From positions 25,191 through 89,190 of the forward strand of contig VGXU01000004.1 of the NCBI GenBank assembly GCA_016873215.1: a stretch of 64,000 nucleotides of DNA, in the 5' to 3' direction. The number at the start of each line of letters is the position of its first letter. Within the stretch, counting starts at the first letter, position 1. The notes below the pieces were generated by a model. It did not search any database. It was not told the DNA's origin and worked only from the letters and a program-made list of their open reading frames with translations. The DNA is from Planctomycetota bacterium (lineage in GTDB: Bacteria > Planctomycetota > Phycisphaerae > Sedimentisphaerales > Anaerohalosphaeraceae). Positions 9,500 to 18,638 of the stretch are shown one piece after another. The position numbers and the translations under genes were made by a program.

Positions 9500-9949
9500 A
9501 TGATATCCGGCCCAACGCAGAAAAAAAATCTCATATCTCTTTTTGAATCGCAAAAACTGGGGGTCTTGGCGACTCAGCATAAAAAGACGCCCCATACCAG
9601 TTTAGTGGCGTTTGCCTGTTCGGAAGACATGCATCATATTGTGTTTGCCACCCCAAAGGCAACACGGAAATACGCCAATCTTTTATCAAATTCCTGTGCC
9701 TCTTTTTTTGTTGACAATCGATCCAATAAAACGTCCGATTTTAAAAAAGCGGTTGGTGTGACCGTGTCAGGTTCAGTCCGGCCGATTCACAAGAATAAAA
9801 ACAGCAAATTGATGAAAGCCTATTTGGACAAACATCCGAACCTGCAACCATTTTTAGTCTCCCGGGCCTGTGCCTTGATGTGTCTTGATATCAACACAAT
9901 TTATGTGGTGGAACAGTTCCAAAACGTTACAGAGATTCATCTGACATAA
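9500..9949 (+). CDS. Pyridoxamine 5'-phosphate oxidase-like flavin-binding protein
   Basis: The protein has 149 residues of the split beta-barrel PNPOx-like family. Evidence is the opening LFESQKLGVLATQHKKTPHTSLVAF and the following IVFATPKATRKYANL, the usual FMN-site layout. Members bind FMN, F420 or haem and act as small oxidoreductases. It is too short and lacks the C-terminal signature for true PdxH. GAGGAG lies six bases before the ATG. It stands at the head of the lipid block, but a functional link is unproven. Confidence 0.75.
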   Translation: MISGPTQKKNLISLFESQKLGVLATQHKKTPHTSLVAFACSEDMHHIVFATPKATRKYANLLSNSCASFFVDNRSNKTSDFKKAVGVTVSGSVRPIHKNKNSKLMKAYLDKHPNLQPFLVSRACALMCLDINTIYVVEQFQNVTEIHLT

Positions 9950-10006
9950 CGAACCCGGGTTTGGAGAATATCTCAAATGACAGATGCCAGCTTATGAAAG
10001 AACGCA

Positions 10007-10591
10007 ATGGAATCAGATAAAATGATATGTAAGCCATGGATTGGCGGGTTAGCAAAGAATGTCTGGAATATAATCTCGATCGAGATTGGCTGGATGATTT
10101 GCATCCTGGGTGCGGCATCGGGCCATCATTGGCTTGGCCTGGCGTCCGTGCCGATTCTTGTGCTGATTCATATTACAGCGATTGAAAGGCATAAAATACG
10201 CACCGTTTTCATAACCGCGTTAATGACTCTGATCATCGGTTTTTTTGCGGATACGCTTTTAATCATCCTGGGAACAATGGAGCCGAAACGCTGGCTCATG
10301 CCAGCGCCTTTGACAACATTATGGGATCTTATGATTTGGGTCAATTTTTCTCTGGCACTGGACACATCGCTTCGTTTTTTGCAGAAAAGACCCCTGGCCG
10401 CGGCGATCCTGGGGGCGCTCTTTGCGCCGGGAACTTATTATGCCGGCGATCGTTTAGGGGCATTGCGTTTTTCCGAACCGGTCTTTGGCGGCCTGCTGTG
10501 GATCGGGATCGTGTGGTTTTTTGTGATGCCGTGCCTGGCTCTTATGGCAAGGTACTTTTATCATCCCCCAAAGACCAATTCTGTGTCATAG
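10007..10591 (+). CDS. DUF2878-type integral membrane protein
   Basis: The protein has 194 residues with about five or six hydrophobic segments (around 25-45, 48-62, 70-92, 105-125, 130-148 and 160-185). The paired WNIISIEIGWMICILGA and PGTYYAGDRLGALRF phrases resemble the DUF2878 family, which often sits beside cyclopropane fatty acid synthase and DUF1365 genes. Here it directly precedes such a block. Function is unknown; a role in modifying or sensing membrane lipids is an inference from context. Confidence 0.65.
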   Translation: MESDKMICKPWIGGLAKNVWNIISIEIGWMICILGAASGHHWLGLASVPILVLIHITAIERHKIRTVFITALMTLIIGFFADTLLIILGTMEPKRWLMPAPLTTLWDLMIWVNFSLALDTSLRFLQKRPLAAAILGALFAPGTYYAGDRLGALRFSEPVFGGLLWIGIVWFFVMPCLALMARYFYHPPKTNSVS

Positions 10592-10665
10592 TAAAATCTC
10601 TTTACGTGGTTGAAATAAAAATATGAATCCGATAAATCAAGCTGATTTTGTCCTTGTAATTCAGC

Positions 10666-10694
10666 TTGAACGGCGATGATTCGTGTACTATAAT
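10666..10694 (+). promoter_or_regulatory. Strong sigma-70 promoter of the fatty-acid modification operon
   Basis: TTGAAC (10666-10671), a 17-base spacer and a perfect TATAAT (10689-10694) lie about 38 bases before the start codon at 10732. Confidence 0.65.
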
Positions 10695-10731
10695 CAACAA
10701 TAAATTTGGCGTTTAAACTCCAAGTTAAACT

Positions 10732-12012
10732 GTGAATCAAATTATGTCGAGCACCACTCTAAATATTGGCATAATAGGGGGCGGAATATCCGGCATAACT
10801 GCCGCCTGGCTGCTTTCCCGTCGCCATAGGGTGACCCTGATTGAAAAAGAACCCCAGCTTGGCGGCCATACCCACACTCATATTCTTGGCAGCGGGCCGG
10901 ATGCGGGAACGCCAATTGATATGGGATTTATCGTTCTAAATGACCGGAACTATCCGACACTTTTAACCTTGTTTAGCCAATGGGGTGTTCGCATACAGAA
11001 TTCCGATATGTCGTTTGGGTTTGAAGACAAAGACTCTGGATTTTATTATTCGAGCGACGTTCCCCGCGGATTATTCGCTCGTTGGCAAAATCTGATTTCT
11101 CCTTGTTTCTGGCGGCTGTTTTGGGATGTCTTTCGTTTTAATCGTATCGCGGCCAGAGAGTTAAAAACGGGGTTAGGCCATCTGACTTTGGGGCAGTTTC
11201 TGCAGCAATACGGGTTCTCCAGGGCGTATATTGACTTCCATATTGTCCCGGTCAGCGCTGCGGTCTGGTCAACGCCCAGCGAAAACATTCTTGATTTTCC
11301 AGCCGAGTCTATCCTCCGCTTTTATAACCATCATGGCCTGCTGACACTTGCCCACCGACCTCAGTGGAAAACCGTTGCAGGCGGGAGCGTTTCGTACATT
11401 CAAGCTTTCGAAAAACAGTTTCAAGGCGCAGTCAAAAAAGCCAGTCCTGTTCGGCATGTCAAACGAATGACCGATAAGGTCAAAGTGATATTCGAAGATC
11501 GCACGGAGATGGATTTTGACCGTGTTGTGCTTGCGACCCATGCCGATATCAGCCGTCAGATTCTGGCCCATCCGCAACCCGATGAAAGTCGAATATTGAG
11601 CAAATGGTCCTATATTCGAAACCAGGTTACTCTGCATACCGATAAACAAGTCATGCCGCCTCGCCGAAGCGCCTGGGCAAGCTGGAGCTATCTGCAGATT
11701 GGCGCTAAGCAGCGAAATCCGGCGATGACAATGTCTTACTATATGAATCGGCTGCAGCGGCTCAAGACGAGAGACGATTATTTTGTGACTTTAAACGGCG
11801 ACACCTGGATCGAGCCAGGTCGGCGGATTGAGTCCGTCCTATTCGATCACCCCTGCTACACCTTTGACTCGCTCAGCACACATCCGGAATTGGATGCAAT
11901 CAACGGCAAAGACCGTATCTTTTACTGCGGGGCATACTGCGGCTACGGATTCCATGAGGATGGAGCGCGTTCAGGACTTGCTGTAGCCCAGAAGTTCGGG
12001 ATTGGATTATGA
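10732..12012 (+). CDS. FAD/NAD(P)-binding amine-oxidase-like oxidoreductase of the Cfa cluster
   Basis: The protein has 426 residues. The dinucleotide-binding motif GIIGGGISGITAAWLL is at 13-28, with the acidic residue of the second strand in TLIEKEPQLGGH. FVVLATHAD-like text (DRVVLATHAD, near 263) and the C-terminal FYCGAYCGYGFHEDGARSG complete the flavin fold. This family regularly precedes DUF1365 and Cfa genes and is thought to act on fatty acyl chains; the exact reaction is unknown. The start is GTG without a clear ribosome site; the ATG at 10744 is an alternative. The stop overlaps the next start by ATGA. Confidence 0.85.
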   Translation: MNQIMSSTTLNIGIIGGGISGITAAWLLSRRHRVTLIEKEPQLGGHTHTHILGSGPDAGTPIDMGFIVLNDRNYPTLLTLFSQWGVRIQNSDMSFGFEDKDSGFYYSSDVPRGLFARWQNLISPCFWRLFWDVFRFNRIAARELKTGLGHLTLGQFLQQYGFSRAYIDFHIVPVSAAVWSTPSENILDFPAESILRFYNHHGLLTLAHRPQWKTVAGGSVSYIQAFEKQFQGAVKKASPVRHVKRMTDKVKVIFEDRTEMDFDRVVLATHADISRQILAHPQPDESRILSKWSYIRNQVTLHTDKQVMPPRRSAWASWSYLQIGAKQRNPAMTMSYYMNRLQRLKTRDDYFVTLNGDTWIEPGRRIESVLFDHPCYTFDSLSTHPELDAINGKDRIFYCGAYCGYGFHEDGARSGLAVAQKFGIGL

Positions 12013-14048
12013 ATTCACAGATTTTCACCGGAGTTGTCTCGCATGGCCGCCGCTGGCCGCAAAAACACCACTTTTCCTACCCGGTCTATTTTTATCGATT
12101 CGACCTCAGTGAACTGCCCGAATTGGACCGAACGCTGCCGGGATTCGGCTATAATCGCTTTTCGGTCGTTCGCATGGACGACCGGGATTACCTGTGGCGC
12201 GGTAATCAGCCGCTCAAAGACAAGATTACTGCGGTACTTGAAAAAATAGGTTATGAGGAATCTGTCTGTCGTGTAGAGCTGATCAGCTTTGCTAAATATT
12301 TCAATATTATCTTTCGACCGGTAAGCTTTTTCATCTGTTATAACGCATCCAACCGCTGCCGACTGGTTCTGGCCGAGGTGCACAATACTTTTTCGGAAAC
12401 TCATTTGTATGTACTCAAAGACCCGGAAGTGCAGCCCGAAACGCTGTGTTTTGAAATACCCAAAGCGTTTCACGTCTCGCCATTTTTTGATCTGAACGGA
12501 AAGTACAATATCCGTTTCAAGGATGACGGACAAACACTGGATATTACTATCGAATTGACCCGGTCAGAATGCGGCGATGAGCCTGTCTTTTTTGCCCGAT
12601 TGACAGGACAGGGAAGCCCGCTTACACCCCAGTCGCTCCGCCGGACGTTGTTAAAATACCCCTTCAATGCGATGCTGAATATGCCGCGAATCATACGACA
12701 GGCGATTGCGCTGTATGTTCAAAAAAAGCTGCCTGTCTTTTCCAAGCCTGTTCCCCAGAGCCGCTACACCATGAGAAAACAATGTCCCTCCTGGGTTGCC
12801 CGTCAGGGTATGGCCGGCCTCTTTTCCTTTTTTAAGACACAATCTGCCGGAGCGATTACGGTAACGCTTCCTGAAGGTCAGTGCCATCTCTTTGGGTCTT
12901 CCGGTTCGGGGCTGTCGGCGGATTTGCAAATCAAAGACTACCGCTTCTTCAGTTTACTTGCCATGGCCGATGAAATCGGATTGGGGATAGCATACGAAAA
13001 AGGGTATTGGGCATCGGATGACCTGGCCGGATTTATGAATTTTATGCTTCGTGCAACGCTATCGCATCCGGTTCAAATGCCGTGGTATTCCGCGTTTGTA
13101 AAAACATTTTATCTGGCTCGTCACCGGCGCAACAAAAATACGGTTCATCAGGCGCAAAAAAACATCTCCCGGCATTACGACCTGAGCAATGCGATGTATG
13201 AGTTGTTTTTAGACGAAACGCTGACGTACTCGTCGGCTGTCTTTAAGCATGAAAACGAAGCTCTGGCTGATGCGCAACTGCGCAAAATAGACCAAATATT
13301 GGCAAAGGCCCGCCTTTGCCAACATCACCATGTGCTTGAAATCGGCGGCGGATGGGGTACCTTGGCAATGCGTGCAGCGACGCTCTACGGCTGCCGTGTC
13401 ACCTCTATTACGCTTTCAAAAGAGCAGCAGCAATTAGCCCGACAGCGGATCGCTCGGGCCGGATTGTCTGACCGAGTTGAGGTGCTGCTTTGCGACTATC
13501 GCAATATTACCGGACAGTACGACCGCATCATTTCCGTAGAAATGCTTGAAGCCGTTGGAAAGGCCTACTACCCTGATTTTTTCCGCAGTTGCGACCGGTT
13601 GCTCAAACCGAACGGAATACTGGTCATTCAGACGATTACCATTCCCGACCAGCGGTATGAGGCCTATTCTAAAACGACCGACTGGATGCGTCTGTTTGTC
13701 TTTCCGGGCGGCCTGCTTCCATCGCTGACCGCTCTGATAGAAGTTCTGACCGGCCACACATCATTTGTTATTAAACATGTTGAAAGCATCGGACCACACT
13801 ACGCATTGACCCTGGCGCAATGGAAAGAACGCTTTCTTGCCAATCGGGAGAAAATCATCGAACTGGGCTTTTCCCAATCCTTTATACGACGCTGGGAGTA
13901 TTATTTTTTATACTGTCAGGCCGGATTTGCTCAGCATTATATCGATGATCTTCAGATCGTCTTGACACGTCCTGGAAATCAGGATTGCATCGACGCCTTT
14001 GACCAGGAAATCGGTCGCAGAAAACCGCAGGCGGATTCCATACAATGA
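12009..14048 (+). CDS. DUF1365 - cyclopropane-fatty-acyl-phospholipid synthase fusion
   Basis: This single 679-residue frame joins two normally separate proteins. Residues 1 to about 225 are DUF1365 (FTGVVSHGRRWPQKHHFSYPVYFYRFDL, then YNRFSV, FRPVSFFICYN, and EVHNTFSETH). Residues from about 250 to the end are a Cfa/MMT20 methyltransferase: SRHYDLSNAMYELFLDETLTYSSA near 385, SAM motif I VLEIGGGWGT at 442-451, and SVEMLEAVGKAYYPDFF near 515. Cfa moves a methylene group from SAM onto unsaturated acyl chains of phospholipids at the membrane. The fusion suggests DUF1365 works on the same substrate. No stop or frame change interrupts the join. It overlaps both neighbours by four bases. Confidence 0.9.
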   Translation: MNSQIFTGVVSHGRRWPQKHHFSYPVYFYRFDLSELPELDRTLPGFGYNRFSVVRMDDRDYLWRGNQPLKDKITAVLEKIGYEESVCRVELISFAKYFNIIFRPVSFFICYNASNRCRLVLAEVHNTFSETHLYVLKDPEVQPETLCFEIPKAFHVSPFFDLNGKYNIRFKDDGQTLDITIELTRSECGDEPVFFARLTGQGSPLTPQSLRRTLLKYPFNAMLNMPRIIRQAIALYVQKKLPVFSKPVPQSRYTMRKQCPSWVARQGMAGLFSFFKTQSAGAITVTLPEGQCHLFGSSGSGLSADLQIKDYRFFSLLAMADEIGLGIAYEKGYWASDDLAGFMNFMLRATLSHPVQMPWYSAFVKTFYLARHRRNKNTVHQAQKNISRHYDLSNAMYELFLDETLTYSSAVFKHENEALADAQLRKIDQILAKARLCQHHHVLEIGGGWGTLAMRAATLYGCRVTSITLSKEQQQLARQRIARAGLSDRVEVLLCDYRNITGQYDRIISVEMLEAVGKAYYPDFFRSCDRLLKPNGILVIQTITIPDQRYEAYSKTTDWMRLFVFPGGLLPSLTALIEVLTGHTSFVIKHVESIGPHYALTLAQWKERFLANREKIIELGFSQSFIRRWEYYFLYCQAGFAQHYIDDLQIVLTRPGNQDCIDAFDQEIGRRKPQADSIQ

Positions 14049-14818
14049 TTATATCGGGGATAGTGCTGAATCTGCTTATCGGCGCCGGGACGCTGACCGG
14101 ATTGTGGTTTATCTATCTATGGAAACGAAATCCGGCGGTGGTGGATTTGGGATGGGCAATCGGTTTGACCCTTATGGGGCTTGTGCATAATCTGAGCGGC
14201 GGGCCGCTCTCTGCCGGCAAGGGGTTGACCGCTTTGCTGATTTTGCTTTGGGGACTTCGACTTGGCGGATACTTGTTTTGGACTCGGCTTCGGCTCGGTA
14301 AAAAGGACGCCCGATACGAGTCGCTTCGCCGCCGGTCGAACATTCCTGCGTCCCTGCATTTTCTGATCCATTATCTTATTCAGGCTTGTTTTCAGGCCGT
14401 CGTAGGATTTGTGTTTATCTTTACAGCCCAAAATGTGGCGTTTGATTCCATTTGGGCAAAAGCCGGATTTCTGCTGTGGTGCGTTGGCTGCGGAGGCTCT
14501 ATCGCGACGGACGCTCAATTGCATCGGTTTCGAACCCGGTCGGATAATCGGGGGCAAGTCTGTCAAGCCGGCCTTTGGAATTACTCCCGCCATCCGAATT
14601 ATTTTTTTGAGATACTCCTGTGGTTTGGATTTGCACTTATCGGCTTATCAGCGCGACTGGGATGGCTTGGCTTAATCTCGCCGATAACGCTGCTGCTGAC
14701 GATGACGTTTATCACCGGTCCTGTTTCAGAGCGGGAATCGCTCAAATCCAAACCGGATGTTTATCGTCGCTACCAAAAGACCACATCCATGATTGTTCCA
14801 TGGTTCAAAAAAAGCTAA
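14045..14818 (+). CDS. DUF1295 (steroid 5-alpha-reductase-like) membrane protein
   Basis: The protein has 257 residues and about six transmembrane segments. The NP/WxYSRHPNYF signature of the DUF1295/isoprenylcysteine methyltransferase fold appears as LWNYSRHPNYFFEILLW near 178-194, followed by GPVSERESLKSKPDVYRRYQ. Such proteins reduce or methylate lipid-like substrates and are regular partners of Cfa operons. It overlaps the fusion gene by four bases, so it is the last gene of this operon. It converges with the DUF2177 gene. Confidence 0.85.
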   Translation: MIISGIVLNLLIGAGTLTGLWFIYLWKRNPAVVDLGWAIGLTLMGLVHNLSGGPLSAGKGLTALLILLWGLRLGGYLFWTRLRLGKKDARYESLRRRSNIPASLHFLIHYLIQACFQAVVGFVFIFTAQNVAFDSIWAKAGFLLWCVGCGGSIATDAQLHRFRTRSDNRGQVCQAGLWNYSRHPNYFFEILLWFGFALIGLSARLGWLGLISPITLLLTMTFITGPVSERESLKSKPDVYRRYQKTTSMIVPWFKKS

Positions 14819-14819
14819 A

Positions 14820-15233
14820 TCATCCGGGCTGTATCCGACTCATAATAAGATAAGTCACTGTCGCCGTCGATGCGGATAAAAAAGCACCCCAAATCATATC
14901 GACAATCGACAGCATCAAAGGCCAGTCACGAAGCGTGGCCAAATTAGTCAAGTCGTAGGTAGCGTACGCGATAAAACCAAACAGTGCTGCCATCGTAATG
15001 GTATAAACCAGGGACCGCTTTTCCATGCCGGGGAGCAGGGCAAAAATCAGTATCCCGAAAAGAAACAGAAAATAGAAGAGAAGTGCCGCAGTCCAGTTGA
15101 TATTCGGTGTCAGCAGCGGTTCCAGAGCTTTACGATAAAAGCCTTTGGCAATGATGCCAAGCCAAATCATATCGACAATGAAGAAAACCGGGACACTTAC
15201 GGCATAGGTCAAAAGAATTCTCGACATTCGCAT
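14820..15233 (-). CDS. DUF2177-type membrane protein
   Basis: This is a small protein of about 137 residues with four predicted transmembrane helices. VDMIWLGIIAKGFYRK near the N-terminus and IAYATYDLTNLATLRDWP in the middle are the conserved DUF2177 stretches. The family has no known biochemical role and is often found near Cfa/DUF1295 genes, as here. The start was placed at 15233 because AAGGAG lies nine bases upstream; upstream in-frame starts at 15242 and 15272 have poor or no spacing. Confidence 0.8.
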   Translation of the reverse strand: MRMSRILLTYAVSVPVFFIVDMIWLGIIAKGFYRKALEPLLTPNINWTAALLFYFLFLFGILIFALLPGMEKRSLVYTITMAALFGFIAYATYDLTNLATLRDWPLMLSIVDMIWGAFLSASTATVTYLIMSRIQPG

Positions 15234-15473
15234 CAATCGCATCTCCTTTCGGCAATAATACACAATTTTCATTCATTTAAGGGTTTATGAAAAATTTCAT
15301 TTGTTCGAGACCCGTATTCATTCACCCTTCTGAAAAGGAATCAGAGAATTATACCCATGACACGCGCTGATGGCAAAGGGGAAAATCTGGGCGGAATCAA
15401 AAGAGGGTCAGGGTTCGGCTTTTCATTTTATGGTTCCTATTTACCTCAAGCAAGATGCTTGGGCTGCTTTAAT

Positions 15474-16427
15474 TTACTGACAGCCTAATCCGAGTTTGAG
15501 CCGTTCGAGATTGCCCCGCATAATCTCCAGGTAAGTTGCGCCTTTTTCAATCTCTTCGCGGGAGACGTTGTGTGCCCCGTGCAGAAGCAGGAGTTTGGCG
15601 CCGGTGCTTTCGGCGATGATTTTGGCCACCCGCGGTTCCAGCAGTTCTTCATGAAAAATATATGAATTGCCCCATGGTTTCATCTTTTCAATCATCTCGG
15701 CGATTTTTCGCGGCGTCGGTTCCGCATCCGGCGCAAATCCCGCATAAGGCGACAGATATTGCAGACCGTACCGCCGGGCAAAATAACCGAACGCAAAATG
15801 CCCCCCATAAAGAATCGTCTTATTTTTGCATGGGCCGAGTGTTTGCCGGATTTCCGCATCCAGCGCCGCCAGTTTTTCATTGTAGGATTTCGCGTTGGCA
15901 AGATAAAATTCTTTGTTAGTGGGGTCTTTTTGCGTAAATCCCTCGGCAATGGTAAGGACTATCTGCTGCGCCAGAACCGGGTCAACCCAGATATGCGGGT
16001 CCATGCCTCCATGATGGTGATGTTCGTTTTCGTGTTCATCATGCCCCTCCTCCTCGTGTCCCTCTTCGCCGGTAAGCTGAATCCCTTTACTGGCGTCGAT
16101 CACAACAAGCTTTTTGTTAATAACACCCGCCAGAACATCGCCGACCCACGGTTCCATAAAGGGGCCGGTATAAATGAATATGTCGCCCTTGCTGATTTTG
16201 ATGATATCTCCCGGCTTTGGCTCAAAGGAATGTGCCTCCACCCCTGGCGGCAAAAGCAAGCTGACATCCGCTTTGTTCCCGCCCACCTGACGCGAAAAAT
16301 CGTAGAGCGGAAACAGCGTGGTGATAACCTGTAATTTGCCGCTGTCGGCGGCGGGACTGTGTTGTTTGCAGCCCCAAAGTCCGCATACGGTCAATAAGAT
16401 AAACCCAATACTCAGTATTGTTTTCAT
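15474..16427 (-). CDS. Zinc/manganese ABC transporter substrate-binding lipoprotein (ZnuA-like)
   Basis: The protein has 317 residues and a lipoprotein signal with Cys20 in LWGC. It is a cluster A-I metal-binding protein: VSLLLPPGVEAHSFEPKPGD near 56-75, a His/Glu/Asp-rich loop of about 20 residues near 124-143 that ends in four histidines, then GGMDPHIWVDP. TILYGGHFAFGYFARRYGL and FHEELLEPRVAKIIAEST complete the fold. The ligand histidines and the loop favour zinc. No permease or ATPase gene is adjacent, so it must work with transporter parts coded elsewhere. No convincing Zur box was found. Confidence 0.9.
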   Translation of the reverse strand: MKTILSIGFILLTVCGLWGCKQHSPAADSGKLQVITTLFPLYDFSRQVGGNKADVSLLLPPGVEAHSFEPKPGDIIKISKGDIFIYTGPFMEPWVGDVLAGVINKKLVVIDASKGIQLTGEEGHEEEGHDEHENEHHHHGGMDPHIWVDPVLAQQIVLTIAEGFTQKDPTNKEFYLANAKSYNEKLAALDAEIRQTLGPCKNKTILYGGHFAFGYFARRYGLQYLSPYAGFAPDAEPTPRKIAEMIEKMKPWGNSYIFHEELLEPRVAKIIAESTGAKLLLLHGAHNVSREEIEKGATYLEIMRGNLERLKLGLGCQ

Positions 16428-16878
16428 TTTTCATCCTTAGATTTACGCTAATGGGTTTTCTTTTCCAGTTTACAGATTATCCGTAAACAGTCAATTTCTT
16501 AAATTTTTTGAAATCTCCGCATTTTTTTATCGGACATAAAAATTTCATACCGGCGCAAGACAATGTATCCCACTCGGGTTTTACAGTCGTCGTCGCTCCG
16601 GGTAAGTGTTTTCCGGGATAGACGAAGGACAAATCATGCCGTCGCAGACGGGTTTTTTATTTATTTATTATCGGACATCTCCGCCATTGTTCGCAAAATT
16701 CACGTAATTTCGTCACGCGGGGGCCTTATTTTTTAGATTTTATATGTCCCGGTCTGCATTTGAGTTAAAAGCCGGACCGCCGGTGTTGGTTATGCGGCCT
16801 GGTTTTTCTGACGACCTAAGAAACGGAACATAATGTCCCCGGATGCCCCTGACAGGGGCAAAGACAAAACGAATTTTT
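16428..16878. other. Long leader region before the type IV pilus operon
   Basis: These 451 bases hold no gene. They contain several inverted repeats. CCGTC-GCA-GACGG is followed by a T-run at about 16640-16665 and resembles a terminator. A GTCC(C)GG...CCGGAC pair lies around 16748-16785. CCCCT-GAC-AGGGG (16846-16858) lies just before the pilM start. They could form a regulated leader, but no known riboswitch consensus could be matched. Confidence 0.4.
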
Positions 16879-17865
16879 ATGTTGAACTGGTTTGGAAAAT
16901 ATGTTTGTCCGATCGGAGTCGATCTCGGAAATGGTTTCTTGCGGATGGCTCAGATCGGATTCAACGGCAGCGGGCCGTATCTGCACGCCGCCGGCATTGT
17001 CGCGCGCCCGCAGGGTGTCGAGCCGCAAAGTCCTGCCTGGCAGCGATGGGCAATTGATGCCATTAAAGATTTGCTGCACAAGGGCGATTTCAAAGGCAAA
17101 AATGTCATTACCGCTCTGGCATCGGAAGATTTATTCATCGAACAAATGAAAGTGCCGCACAATACCGCGGCCAAACTCGACGAGACCGTTTTGCCCCGCA
17201 TACAAAAAAAACTTCCTTTTGCTGTCGAGGAAGGAATGATTCACTGTATTCCCGTTGAAATCGATTCAAATAAGACGACAGAGACGGATGTCATCGTCAT
17301 TGCCGCCGAGCGATGCAAGATTGACCGCCATCTGGCCATTTATGAAAATGCTGGACTGGATGTTACCGAAATGAGCATCTGGCCGACGGCTCTAATCAAT
17401 AGTTACCACCAGTTTTTCTGCCGGCGAAAAACAGACCAGAGTCGCGTGGCGATTCTCCTTGACGTCGGCAGCCACTCCTGCAATGTAGTTATTGGATGCG
17501 GCGGCGAACTGCTGTTTGCACGCCTCATTCCGACCGGCTACGTCCATTTGAGTCAGGACCAGACCATTCAGCGGCTGATGGCCGAGATCGATTCCTGCTG
17601 CCGCTATTTCGAATCCCTTGCCGGAAAGCGTCCAATTGAACAAATTCTGCTTCTTGTTGGCAAAAATGTCAATAAGGACCTCTGTGATAAAATCGTCGAA
17701 CTTGCCTGCAAAATGCAGATACCCGCTCAAATTGGAGATGTTCTCTCGGCTATCCAGGCTCGGCGGGAGGTAACGGGAATGGTGGAGCGGCGAAACAGCA
17801 ATATCGATTGGGCCATGGCGTTCGGATTGAGTCTCGAAGGGATGAAAAAAAATGAACATAAATAA
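16879..17865 (+). CDS. pilM: Type IV pilus assembly protein PilM-like (actin-like ATPase)
   Basis: The protein has about 329 residues with an actin/FtsA fold. The first phosphate loop is PIGVDLGNGFLRMAQI, and the second is ILLDVGSHSCNVVIG near 190-204. PilM binds ATP in the cytoplasm and holds the N-terminus of PilN in the inner-membrane assembly complex. The ATG at 16879 was chosen because it begins directly with the family N-terminus MLNWFGK; the in-frame ATG at 16843 would add 12 unrelated residues. PilN follows 20 bases later. A second, longer PilM relative is coded at 54182. Confidence 0.85.
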   Translation: MLNWFGKYVCPIGVDLGNGFLRMAQIGFNGSGPYLHAAGIVARPQGVEPQSPAWQRWAIDAIKDLLHKGDFKGKNVITALASEDLFIEQMKVPHNTAAKLDETVLPRIQKKLPFAVEEGMIHCIPVEIDSNKTTETDVIVIAAERCKIDRHLAIYENAGLDVTEMSIWPTALINSYHQFFCRRKTDQSRVAILLDVGSHSCNVVIGCGGELLFARLIPTGYVHLSQDQTIQRLMAEIDSCCRYFESLAGKRPIEQILLLVGKNVNKDLCDKIVELACKMQIPAQIGDVLSAIQARREVTGMVERRNSNIDWAMAFGLSLEGMKKNEHK

Positions 17866-17885
17866 TCGAAAAAAAGGCGGAATTT

Positions 17886-18608
17886 ATGACAACGATTAAT
17901 TTCGTTCCTGATGATTACATCCAGCAGCGGAAGTCCAGCCGGGCCAATGTGTTGTCTCTGGTTTTGCTGGCGTTTTTGCTCGGAGGAATCGCCGTCACCT
18001 TCTCGGTGATTAAAATGCGTCAGGCCGTCGTGCGGTCTGAGATGGAACAACTGAACAGCCGGATGGTGCAGGCTCGCGAACAAATCAATCGGCTTGAACA
18101 GGTCAAATCGAAAGGCAGGGTCATGATGAAGAATATGAAAATGACCGCTGACCTTCTGGAGCCGGTTCCACGCAGTGTTGTTCTTGCCTGCCTGACCAAT
18201 ACGATGCCCTCCGGCGTTTCTCTTCTGGAGATTCAGCTTCAGGAAAAAGAAGTCAAAGTGGCTTTTCCAGCGGTCTCGTCGGTTCAGTCTGTTAAAACGG
18301 ACACAAAACCTACACAGTACCAGGCTGCTGCGGCAAAAGATAAAGCCCCCGTCGAATTCAGAACGGTGATTCAGACCCTGCTGGAAATCGAAGGGATTGC
18401 ACACAGCGATATCGAAGTGGCTTCCTATATTGCCAATCTCAGTGAATCTGTTTTGCTGGATAACGTGCAGTTGGTACAGTCAAAAGAGCAGAACATTGGG
18501 GGTGTTCCATTCCGTCAGTTTCGACTCCGAACACAGCTTAAACAGAACCTGACGCTTACGAAAGAGGATATCAATAGCATTCGTAAAAAACGGGAACAAA
18601 CCGGCTAA
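17886..18608 (+). CDS. pilN: PilN-like pilus assembly protein
   Basis: The protein has 240 residues. The opening MTTINFVPDDYIQQRKS is the short cytoplasmic tail that binds PilM (family form IN(L/F)LP). It is followed by one transmembrane helix (about 22-42), a coiled coil (about 48-80) and a periplasmic ferredoxin-like domain (PSGVSLLEIQLQEKEVKV near 109-126). The position between PilM and PilO supports the call. It has a long insertion before the last strands compared with the shortest PilN proteins. Confidence 0.8.
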   Translation: MTTINFVPDDYIQQRKSSRANVLSLVLLAFLLGGIAVTFSVIKMRQAVVRSEMEQLNSRMVQAREQINRLEQVKSKGRVMMKNMKMTADLLEPVPRSVVLACLTNTMPSGVSLLEIQLQEKEVKVAFPAVSSVQSVKTDTKPTQYQAAAAKDKAPVEFRTVIQTLLEIEGIAHSDIEVASYIANLSESVLLDNVQLVQSKEQNIGGVPFRQFRLRTQLKQNLTLTKEDINSIRKKREQTG

Positions 18609-18638
18609 CGGTTGTCCGGGAAAGGAAATACGACGAAT

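Noticed and set aside
16560..16670. Possible c-di-GMP (GEMM) riboswitch before the pilus operon
   Set aside because: The conserved aptamer core could not be matched; only a terminator-like hairpin is visible.
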